This document shows positions 57,709 to 64,000 of a DNA stretch of 64,000 nt, one piece after another. Origin of the DNA: Collinsella tanakaei. Its GTDB lineage: Bacteria > Actinomycetota > Coriobacteriia > Coriobacteriales > Coriobacteriaceae. The translations under genes were made by a program, and so were the position numbers. The DNA lies in contig NZ_JACJKB010000001.1 of assembly GCF_016900375.1 (NCBI RefSeq), forward strand, positions 62,001-126,000, written 5' to 3'. Numbering within the stretch: position 1 is the stretch's first letter; each line of letters starts with the position of its first letter. A model generated the notes under the pieces. That model made no database searches. It was not told the DNA's origin and saw only the letters and a list, made by a program, of their open reading frames with translations.

Positions 57709-58686
57709 CTATTCGCAGGGATAGACGATGCCAAACTGCCCGCGAATCGCATCCAGCTGGCGCATGATCTCAAGCGTCTCCTCATGCGGCATCTCGGGGC
57801 ATTCGATGCGACCTTCCTCGATAGCTCGCTTGCAGGCGAGGACCTCGTACTCGTACCCGGTGATCTGCTCGGGAACCGCTATTTCCTCGCGCAGACTGCA
57901 GGTCAGACCGTCCGCGTCGTAGACGGAGATCTTCTCGGGGTTGTTGATGTTCTGAACGCAGATGAAGCCATTGGTTCCGCAGATGAGGCCGCGGCGGTCG
58001 GTCATGGTGTGCATCGTCGTGAACATCGTCGCCATGCGCCCATCGGAATAACGGAGCATGACGGAGTCCTGGCCGTCGACGCCGGTCTCGATCGGCACCA
58101 TATGCGCCGCGATGCCCGCGATATCGTTGCCGAGGACCATGCTGGCAAAGTTGAGCGGGTACACCGTCAGGTCGAGCAGGGCGCCGCCTGCCAGCTCGGG
58201 CCGCACCATGCGCTCGTTCATGTCGACCTTGTAACCAAGGTTTGCATCAACGGTGAGCACCTGCCCGATGGCTCCGCTCGCAACGATATCGTCGATGATC
58301 TTGCGGGAGGGCATGTAGCGCGTCCAGATTGCCTCGGCGAGCAGCAGGCCGTGCTCGCGGGCGCAGGCGATCATCTCTTCGGCTTGCTTTGCGTTGACGG
58401 CGAACGCCTTCTCGCACAGCACGTGGTGGCCCGCCTCGAGGGCTGCGATGGTCCAGCGGTGGTGGTGCGAATGGGGGAGCGCCACGTACACGAGGTCGAC
58501 GTCGGGGTCTGCCAGCAGCTCTTCGTACGAGCCGTACGCGTGATCGAATCCCCAGGTGCGTGCAAACTGCTCGGCACGAGCAAGGTCGCGCGCAGCGACG
58601 GCGTAGTTTTCCGCTTCGGTCATCTTCGCGATGGTTGCTGCCATCTGGCTCGAGATGTTGCCTGCACCAAGGTATCCGATGCGCAT
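57709..58686 (-). CDS. Gfo/Idh/MocA-family oxidoreductase
   Basis: A 325-residue NAD(P)-dependent dehydrogenase. The Rossmann motif GYLGAGNIS is at the N terminus. VALPHSHHH and HVLCEKAF (usually EKP, here EKA) mark the conserved loop. The C-terminal alpha/beta domain has GALLDLTVYPLNFA with the catalytic Asp/His-type region. Substrates are sugars or cyclitols or their derivatives in other members. AAAGGAGCGAAC precedes the ATG at 58686. Confidence 0.88.
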   Translation of the reverse strand: MRIGYLGAGNISSQMAATIAKMTEAENYAVAARDLARAEQFARTWGFDHAYGSYEELLADPDVDLVYVALPHSHHHRWTIAALEAGHHVLCEKAFAVNAKQAEEMIACAREHGLLLAEAIWTRYMPSRKIIDDIVASGAIGQVLTVDANLGYKVDMNERMVRPELAGGALLDLTVYPLNFASMVLGNDIAGIAAHMVPIETGVDGQDSVMLRYSDGRMATMFTTMHTMTDRRGLICGTNGFICVQNINNPEKISVYDADGLTCSLREEIAVPEQITGYEYEVLACKRAIEEGRIECPEMPHEETLEIMRQLDAIRGQFGIVYPCE

Positions 58687-58811
58687 GTTCGCTCCTTTGT
58701 CGTAATGGATATCCGTTTGTATTTTCTCATGTTCCGCTCGCCGCGGCATGCGTTTCGGCATTTCATTCTGCGCTATGCTTCCAAACGCACGCATCGAGGG
58801 AAGGGACACTC

Positions 58812-59615
58812 GTGGACATCACGTTTCTGGGAACCGGCAACGCGCAGGTGACCGCCTGCTATAACACCTGCTTCGTCGTGAGCGACGGCAAGTGCCGTCT
58901 GCTCGTCGACGGTGGTGGTGGAAACCAGGTGCTCGTTCAGCTCGAGCGTGCCGGCATCGCCATGGAGGATATCCACGAGGTGTTCGTCACGCATAAGCAT
59001 ATCGATCACCTGCTCGGCATCATCTGGGTCTGCCGCATCATCTGCGAGCGCATGCTGAAGGGCACCTTCGAGGGCGATGCGTATGTCTATGGTCACGATG
59101 AGGTCATCTGCATCTTGGAGGATCTTGCCCGCACGCTGCTTGCTGCAAAGCACGTAAGGCTTCTTGGCGACCGTTTGCATTTCGTGGAGGTCTCTGACGG
59201 CGAGCGTCGGACCATTATCGGGCACGAGGTGACGTTTTTCGACATCGCATCTACCAAGGCGAAGCAGTTCGGCTTCCGCATGGAGCTGGGCGCGGGCAAG
59301 GCTCTTTGCTGCTGTGGTGACGAGCCGTATAACGAGCGCGAGGAGCCCTATGCCCGCGGTGCGACATGGCTGCTTCACGAGGCATTCTGTCTGCACGATC
59401 AAGCGGATATCTTTCATCCATACGAGAAACATCATTCGACGGCGCGCGATGCTGCGGAGCTCGCCGAGCGTCTGGGTGTCCAGAACCTCGTGCTCTATCA
59501 CACCGAAGACAAAACCATCGCGCATCGTCGCGAGCTGTACACCGCTGAGGCTTCTCAGGTCTATTCCGGATGCATCTATGTGCCCGACGACCTTAATACC
59601 GTTGGGTTGGAATAA
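58812..59615 (+). CDS. MBL-fold metallo-hydrolase (RNase Z-like)
   Basis: A 267-residue metallo-beta-lactamase fold protein. The metal motif THKHIDHLLG (His61, His63, Asp65, His66) is intact; further ligands are in CCGDEPY and HHSTARDAAELA. The layout resembles RNase Z/ElaC-like hydrolases, but the protein is short for a full RNase Z. An RNA or small-molecule phosphodiester substrate is possible. The GTG at 58812 has GAAGGGACACTC upstream. Confidence 0.82.
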   Translation: MDITFLGTGNAQVTACYNTCFVVSDGKCRLLVDGGGGNQVLVQLERAGIAMEDIHEVFVTHKHIDHLLGIIWVCRIICERMLKGTFEGDAYVYGHDEVICILEDLARTLLAAKHVRLLGDRLHFVEVSDGERRTIIGHEVTFFDIASTKAKQFGFRMELGAGKALCCCGDEPYNEREEPYARGATWLLHEAFCLHDQADIFHPYEKHHSTARDAAELAERLGVQNLVLYHTEDKTIAHRRELYTAEASQVYSGCIYVPDDLNTVGLE

Positions 59616-59726
59616 CAGTCCATTCGGGCAGATAGACTCGGTTTCACCCTTTGCGTACCTCGTTTATGTGCACAATACAACCATCATGTCTCATCAGTCG
59701 CACGACCCGTCTCATAAGGAGGAGCC

Positions 59727-59939
59727 ATGGCTGAGGACGTGAATAGGCACGAACTGACTGACCTCGAGCTGGGGGATGCCAGCGGCGGCAATAACTCAGA
59801 GACGATGGTCAAGATGGAATGTGTCTTCTGCGGCCACACGATGATCGTTGTCCGTGATGCGGTCTGGTTTATTCTTCACGATCCATGTGAGAAGTGCGGA
59901 ACCACATGGGGTTGGCGCATCACCGAATGCGAAGGCTAA
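59727..59939 (+). CDS. Small protein with double-glycine leader and CxxC-CxxC core (putative RiPP/bacteriocin precursor)
   Basis: A 70-residue protein. Residues 10-21 (LTDLELGDASGG) fit the double-glycine leader consensus: L at -12, T at -11, E at -8, L at -7, a small hydrophobic residue at -4, and GG at -2/-1. Cleavage after Gly21 would release a 49-residue core. The core has Cys32-x2-Cys35, Cys54-x2-Cys57 and Cys68, two aromatic/hydrophobic stretches and a WGWR motif. The spacing also fits a small zinc ribbon, so a metal-binding protein is the alternative. AAGGAGGAGCC is a very strong ribosome binding site. No leader peptidase, modification enzyme or immunity gene lies beside it. Confidence 0.7.
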   Translation: MAEDVNRHELTDLELGDASGGNNSETMVKMECVFCGHTMIVVRDAVWFILHDPCEKCGTTWGWRITECEG

Positions 59940-60011
59940 GGGCAGCTCGAAACCAGAATCCTTGCTCGCGGGCCGCATTGATAAGCCTATCGATTCGGTC
60001 CAAATTAAGGA

Positions 60012-60048
60012 AATGTCCACAAACATCTCCGTCCTCAAATGGGACATG
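60012..60048. repeat. Diverged half-copy of the 70-bp palindrome
   Basis: AATGTCC, AAACATCTCCGTCCT and GGACATG occur in the same order and nearly the same spacing as in the left half of the element at 37464-37533, with a few substitutions. It lies just upstream of the ileS promoter and T-box leader. Confidence 0.65.
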
Positions 60049-60055
60049 GAGAGCG

Positions 60056-60064
60056 TGCTACAAT
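60056..60064 (+). promoter_or_regulatory. Extended -10 promoter of ileS
   Basis: TGCTACAAT is a TGn-TACAAT extended -10 just before the T-box leader. Transcription would begin near 60071. The -35 region falls within the repeat copy. Confidence 0.5.
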
Positions 60065-60071
60065 ACCGCCC

Positions 60072-60380
60072 AATGGCTGTGATGGGGATAAGTAGCCGGC
60101 CCCCGTGCAGATGAGAGAGCGAACGGCAGCTGAGAGGTTCGCCTGCACGACCGCGCGAATATCACCCCGGAGCTGCGGCCCGAACGGCATGTGAAAAAAA
60201 CCTAGAGGTTATTTCACGCCCAGTAGACGTCGCCGGGACGACCGCCGTCATGTGGTCGGCCGAGTACGGGCACGAAAGGTGCCTAAGCTGGGTGGTATAG
60301 CGAGGAGCTTATCGCAGCGCATACGCCTGCATCACCGGAAGCGCTTCGTCCCAGCTTGCAGGGACGGGCGCTTTTTTCAT
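60072..60380 (+). promoter_or_regulatory. T-box riboswitch leader of ileS (isoleucine specifier)
   Basis: The leader has the T-box antiterminator core GGGTGGTATAGCG near 60290-60302, with UGGU (60293-60296) to pair with uncharged tRNA acceptor ends. AAGCT and AGCTT flank it. The Stem I specifier loop reads GAAT-ATC-A, facing GGGGATAAGTA. ATC (60161-60163), an isoleucine codon, is followed by the conserved purine. The terminator at 60339-60377 completes it. Uncharged tRNA-Ile should prevent termination and raise ileS expression. Confidence 0.88.
60339..60377 (+). terminator. Regulated terminator of the ileS T-box
   Basis: AAGCGC and TTCGTCCC pair with GGGACGG and GCGCTT around an AGCTTGCA loop, followed by six T residues. 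It lies about 40 bp before the ileS start. Confidence 0.85.
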
Positions 60381-60413
60381 GCGGGAAGCGCCCACGACGA
60401 CAAGGGGGTATTC

Positions 60414-63218
60414 GTGGCAAACGAGTACAAGAGCAGCATGAACCTGCCCAAGACCAAGTTCCCGATGAGGGCGGCCTTGGCGCAGCGCGAGCCGGAGCGC
60501 CTGAAGCGCTGGCACACGAATCATGTCTACGAGCAGATGCTCAAGAAGAACGAGGGGCACGGCAAGTTCATCCTGCACGACGGCCCTCCGTACGCGAACG
60601 GTCCGATCCACATCGGCCACGCCATGAACAAGATTTCGAAGGACATCATCGAGCGCTACCAGGCCATGCAGGGCTACGAGACGCCCTACGTGCCCGGTTG
60701 GGACTGCCACGGCCAGCCTATCGAGCACAAGGTCGAGGAGATGCTCGGCACCGAGAAGTTCAACGCCACCCCGACCGACAAGATCCGCGAGCTCTGCCGC
60801 AAGTTCGCCGTCGAGAACATCGACCTGCAGCGCGAGGGTTTCAAGCGCCTGGGCGTGCTCGGCGACTGGGATAACCCCTATCTCACGCTGTACAACCAGC
60901 ATGATGCCGCCGATATCGAGGTCTTCAAGGCCATGTTCGACAAGGGCATGATCTATCGCGGCCACAAGCCGGTCCACTGGTGCAAGCACTGCCACACCGC
61001 GCTCGCCGAGGCCGAGATCGAGTACGGCGACGAGACGAGCCCGTCCATCTACGTGCGCTTCGAGCTCACGAGCAAGCCCGCTGGCCTCGAGAGCTTCGAC
61101 GGCCCGGTGGACTTCATCATCTGGACCACGACCCCTTGGACGATCCCGTCCGACCAGGCCGTGTCGCTCAAGCCCGGTGCCATCTACACCGCCATCGAGC
61201 ACGAAGGCCGCGCCGAGATCATACTGAAGGATCTTGCCGAGAAGGTCTGCGGCATCGCCGGCTGGGATTGCACGCCGGTGCTCGTCGACGGCAAGCCCTA
61301 TGAGGTTCCGGCCGAGACCTTAGACCACCTGCATTACCGTCAGCCGATCTTCGACGACGTCGAGGGCGTGGCGCTGCTTGCCGACTACGTTGGCACCGAG
61401 GACGGTACCGGCATCGTCCACAACTCGCCCGGCCACGGCGTGGACGATTACTACGTGTGCATGAAGGAGGGCATGGAGATCTGCATGCCCGTCGACGACG
61501 ACGGCAAGTTCTACGTCGGTGACTCCTTCGGCACGGGCGGCCCGTTCTCCGGCATGGATACCGACGAGGCCAATCCGCACATCATCGAGTTTCTGCGCGA
61601 GCGCGGCACGCTCGTGGCGAGCGTGAAGATCACGCACAGCTACCCGCATTGCTGGCGCTGCAAGAACCCGGTGCTCTTCCGCGCCACCGACCAGTGGTTC
61701 GTCTCCATGGACAAGACCGGTCTGCGCGACGAGGCGCTCGACCAGGTTCGCAACCACGTCATTTGGTATCCGGCGCACGCCGCCAACCGCATCGGCGCCA
61801 TGGTGGAGCAGCGTCCCGACTGGTGCATCTCGCGCCAGCGCAACTGGGGCGTGCCCATCCCGAGCTACACCTGCGCCGACTGCGGCGAGAAGGTCATGAA
61901 CGACGACACGCTCGACGCCGTCATCAAGCTCTTCCACGAGAAGGGGTCCGACGCCTGGTTTACCGATGCTCCCGAGAGCTACCTCGGCGATGCCTGCGTC
62001 TGCCCCAAGTGCGGCGGCCATCACCTCAAGGCCGATCGCGACATCCTCGACGTGTGGTGGGACTCCGGTGTGTCCTGGCGTGCCGTCTGCGAGGGCCGCG
62101 AGGAGCTCGAGTACCCGGCCGACGTGTACCTCGAAGGCTCCGACCAGCACCGCGGTTGGTTCCAGAGCTCGCTGCTCACGAGCGTCGGCGCCAACGGCAT
62201 CGCGCCCTACAAGGCGGTTGTCTCCCAGGGCTTCACGCTCGACGGTCAGGGCCGCAAGATGTCCAAGTCGCTCGGCAACGTCATCGATCCCAACAAGGTC
62301 TGCGACGAGATGGGCGCCGACATCGTCCGCCTGTGGGTCGCGAGCGTCGACACCTCGACTGACGTCGCGATCGATCATGAGATCCTTGCCCGCACCTCCG
62401 ATGCGTACCGCCGCTTCCGCAACACCTTCCGCTTCCTGCTCTCCGAGCTCGAGGGACAGTTCGAGCCCGAAACCGACGGCGTCGCTTTCGAGGACCTGCT
62501 GCCGCTCGACAAGCTCATGCTTGCGCGCCTGACGCAGGTCCAGGCAGAGGTCGACGAGGCTTTCGCCGGCTACGAGTTCAACCGCGTCTACCGTACGCTC
62601 TACGACTTCGTGGTCACCGAGCTCTCCAACGTGTACCTCGATGCCCTGAAGGATCGCCTCTACTGCGAGAAGGTGGGCTCGCTCGCTCGTCGCAGCGCCC
62701 AGACCGTCACTGCTGAGTTGCTCTCCATGCTCCTGCGCGATCTGCAGCCGATCCTCGCCTTCACCTGCGACGAGGTCATGGAGTTCGCTCCCGCCGGCTG
62801 CCGCGACAACCAGGAGTACGCAGCTCTTCTGAGCTGGTACAAGAGCCCGATCTCGCTTGAGGTCGCCAACGAGTACCAGCCCGTGCTCGAGGCTGCGCTC
62901 GAGCTGCGCGGCGTCGTGACCAAGGCGCTCGAGGACGCTCGCGCCGCGGGCACCTTCACGAAGAGCCAGGCGACGCGCGTCATCGCGACCGCGCCTGCCG
63001 AGGCCTATGCGCTGCTCACGGGCGACAAGGCTTGCGACCTTGCGGAGTTCTTCATCGTCTCCGAGGTTGAGCTCTCGCAGGGCGAGGAGTTCACGGCGAC
63101 CGTCGAGGCCGCTCACGGCGAGTGCTGCGACCGCTGCTGGAACTATCGTGAGTCCACCGGCGCACACGGCGAGCATGCGCACATCTGCGACCGCTGCGCC
63201 GAGGCGCTCGAGGCCTAA
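60414..63218 (+). CDS. ileS: Isoleucyl-tRNA synthetase
   Basis: A 934-residue class I synthetase charging tRNA-Ile. HIGH is at 66-69 (GPIHIGHAMNK) and KMSKS at 615-619. The CP1 editing domain lies between (TTTPWTIPSDQAVSL, GTGIVHNSPGHGVDDY). A C-terminal zinc finger (CDRCWNYR, CDRCAEAL) marks the usual bacterial IleS type. The GTG at 60414 has AAGGGGG upstream. Expression is controlled by the T-box leader. Confidence 0.97.
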   Translation: MANEYKSSMNLPKTKFPMRAALAQREPERLKRWHTNHVYEQMLKKNEGHGKFILHDGPPYANGPIHIGHAMNKISKDIIERYQAMQGYETPYVPGWDCHGQPIEHKVEEMLGTEKFNATPTDKIRELCRKFAVENIDLQREGFKRLGVLGDWDNPYLTLYNQHDAADIEVFKAMFDKGMIYRGHKPVHWCKHCHTALAEAEIEYGDETSPSIYVRFELTSKPAGLESFDGPVDFIIWTTTPWTIPSDQAVSLKPGAIYTAIEHEGRAEIILKDLAEKVCGIAGWDCTPVLVDGKPYEVPAETLDHLHYRQPIFDDVEGVALLADYVGTEDGTGIVHNSPGHGVDDYYVCMKEGMEICMPVDDDGKFYVGDSFGTGGPFSGMDTDEANPHIIEFLRERGTLVASVKITHSYPHCWRCKNPVLFRATDQWFVSMDKTGLRDEALDQVRNHVIWYPAHAANRIGAMVEQRPDWCISRQRNWGVPIPSYTCADCGEKVMNDDTLDAVIKLFHEKGSDAWFTDAPESYLGDACVCPKCGGHHLKADRDILDVWWDSGVSWRAVCEGREELEYPADVYLEGSDQHRGWFQSSLLTSVGANGIAPYKAVVSQGFTLDGQGRKMSKSLGNVIDPNKVCDEMGADIVRLWVASVDTSTDVAIDHEILARTSDAYRRFRNTFRFLLSELEGQFEPETDGVAFEDLLPLDKLMLARLTQVQAEVDEAFAGYEFNRVYRTLYDFVVTELSNVYLDALKDRLYCEKVGSLARRSAQTVTAELLSMLLRDLQPILAFTCDEVMEFAPAGCRDNQEYAALLSWYKSPISLEVANEYQPVLEAALELRGVVTKALEDARAAGTFTKSQATRVIATAPAEAYALLTGDKACDLAEFFIVSEVELSQGEEFTATVEAAHGECCDRCWNYRESTGAHGEHAHICDRCAEALEA

Positions 63219-63238
63219 GACTTACACAATACGACCCG

Positions 63239-63270
63239 CAGGCGGGTGGGGCGCACGTCCCGCCCGCCTG
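63239..63270 (+). terminator. Hairpin between ileS and lspA
   Basis: CAGGCGGG (63239-63246) and CCCGCCTG (63263-63270) form a strong stem extended by GGG/CCC with one G-U pair. No U-run follows, so it may only attenuate or stabilise. Confidence 0.5.
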
Positions 63271-63330
63271 TGGCGCGTTCCGGATGCTTTCCGGAACACC
63301 GCATGGATTCGATCAGGGAAAGGACGCTGC

Positions 63331-63912
63331 GTGACGACAGACGACCAGAAGGAATACCGTCCTCGCAGGCTGTGGCGTGCGGGCGTAGCGGCAGCGCTGT
63401 TCGTGCTGTTCCTCGTGCTCGACCAGGCCTCGAAGATCTTCGTGCGCAATCTGGTGCGCCACGGCTTTATCGCCGCGGAGTTCATTCCCGGTATCGTGGA
63501 GTTCCGCTTCGCCATGAACACCGGCGCCGCATTCAGCTTGGGTGAGGGCTTCGGCTTCATCTTCATCCTGCTTGCCATCGCGGTCGTCGTCTTCACGGTC
63601 GTCTATCTCTATCGCGCACCGCTCGTGTCGAAGCTCGAGGTCATTGGCCTCGGTATGGTCGCCGGCGGCGCGGTGGGCAACGCCATCGACCGCGCGCTGT
63701 TCGGCTTCGTGACCGATTTCATCTGCACGCAGTTCATCGACTTTCCGATCTTCAACATCGCCGATATCGGCATCACCTGCGGTGCCGTCATCGCCTTCAT
63801 TGGCTTCATGATCTCGCCTGCCAACAAGGTTGACGCGACTGCGGAGCTCAACCGCCGCGATGCGGAGGCCAAGGCTCGCCGCGCTGCTAAGCGCGAGGGG
63901 AGGGATCGATGA
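63331..63912 (+). CDS. lspA: Lipoprotein signal peptidase (signal peptidase II)
   Basis: A 193-residue membrane aspartyl protease that removes signal peptides from prolipoproteins. Several lipoproteins in this window would be its substrates. Four transmembrane segments are predicted. Catalytic aspartates lie in NAIDR and FNIADIGI; NTGAAFSL is also conserved. A charged cytoplasmic tail (RRDAEAKARRAAKREGRDR) extends the C terminus. The GTG at 63331 follows AAAGGACGCTGC. Its stop overlaps the next start (ATGA). Confidence 0.94.
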   Translation: MTTDDQKEYRPRRLWRAGVAAALFVLFLVLDQASKIFVRNLVRHGFIAAEFIPGIVEFRFAMNTGAAFSLGEGFGFIFILLAIAVVVFTVVYLYRAPLVSKLEVIGLGMVAGGAVGNAIDRALFGFVTDFICTQFIDFPIFNIADIGITCGAVIAFIGFMISPANKVDATAELNRRDAEAKARRAAKREGRDR

Positions 63913-64000
63913 GCGACGTTCGCTTCCTCGTCACCTCCGAGGGCGCGGGCCAGCGGCTCGATGCCTTCCTGGGTGCACAGGATGCCTGCCCTTCGCGTTC
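63909..64000 (+). CDS. RluD-like pseudouridine synthase (5' part only)
   Basis: The first ~30 codons read MSDVRFLVTSEGAGQRLDAFL, the S4-domain start of RluA/RluD-type 23S rRNA pseudouridine synthases. The gene runs off the window edge. It overlaps lspA by 4 bp; the lspA-rluD order is common. Confidence 0.8.
   Translation, partial: MSDVRFLVTSEGAGQRLDAFLGAQDACPSR

Overview
The window is GC-rich chromosomal DNA (impression: low 60s % GC) with tightly packed genes, good AGGAG-type ribosome binding sites and frequent GTG starts. Several points suggest a Gram-positive anaerobic actinobacterium of the Coriobacteriia, most likely Collinsella: the GlgC/GlgD pair, AdhE, four-cysteine zinc-ribbon forms of L28 and L32, the recG-rsmD-coaD-yceD-rpmF-plsX-acpP-rnc-smc-ftsY-ffh order, a FatA-type thioesterase and a FakA-like kinase. 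This assignment is inference from gene content; no rRNA gene is present.

Layout. Positions 1-7315 (minus strand) hold a glycogen operon, glgB-glgP-glgC-glgD. Positions 7.6-9.1 kb hold a HAD phosphatase and thiamine diphosphokinase behind a leader with a terminator. Positions 9.3-12.8 kb (minus) hold an APH/choline-kinase-like protein and adhE. The AT-richer region upstream of adhE contains repeated operator-like dyads. rpmB follows, then a heterodimeric ABC exporter (13.9-18.0 kb), a polar amino-acid ABC importer (18.2-21.6 kb) and a class I amidotransferase-type hydrolase. Positions 22.6-27.0 kb (minus) hold a small lipoprotein, a metal-chelate type ABC importer and a HAD hydrolase. Positions 27-30.7 kb hold two Nudix enzymes, an acyl-ACP thioesterase, a MIF-family tautomerase and a SixA-like phosphatase.

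Positions 30.9-46.1 kb (plus) are a long housekeeping block: Asp23, FakA-like kinase, RecG, RsmD, CoaD, a coiled-coil protein, YceD, L32, PlsX, ACP, RNase III, SMC, FtsY and Ffh. It links fatty-acid and phospholipid synthesis, RNA processing, chromosome organisation and SRP targeting. Positions 46.1-47.7 kb are a divergent MerR/YitT pair with a textbook MerR-type promoter. Positions 48.1-51.3 kb hold thyA, a dihydrofolate reductase-flavodoxin fusion and a SPOUT methyltransferase. Then come a MATE exporter, ftsH, a NYN/LOTUS protein, a GldA-like dehydrogenase, a Gfo/Idh oxidoreductase and an MBL-fold hydrolase. A 70-residue protein with a canonical double-glycine leader follows, then a T-box-controlled ileS, lspA and the start of an rluD-like gene.

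Most striking items: (i) the DHFR-flavodoxin fusion beside thyA; (ii) the double-glycine-leader peptide with a CxxC...CxxC core; (iii) GlgB with a histone-H1-like Ala/Lys/Thr tail; (iv) a 45-residue lipoprotein with its own promoter; (v) several unrelated palindromic intergenic elements that look like small non-autonomous repeats. No CRISPR array, tRNA, rRNA, phage or full insertion sequence was seen.
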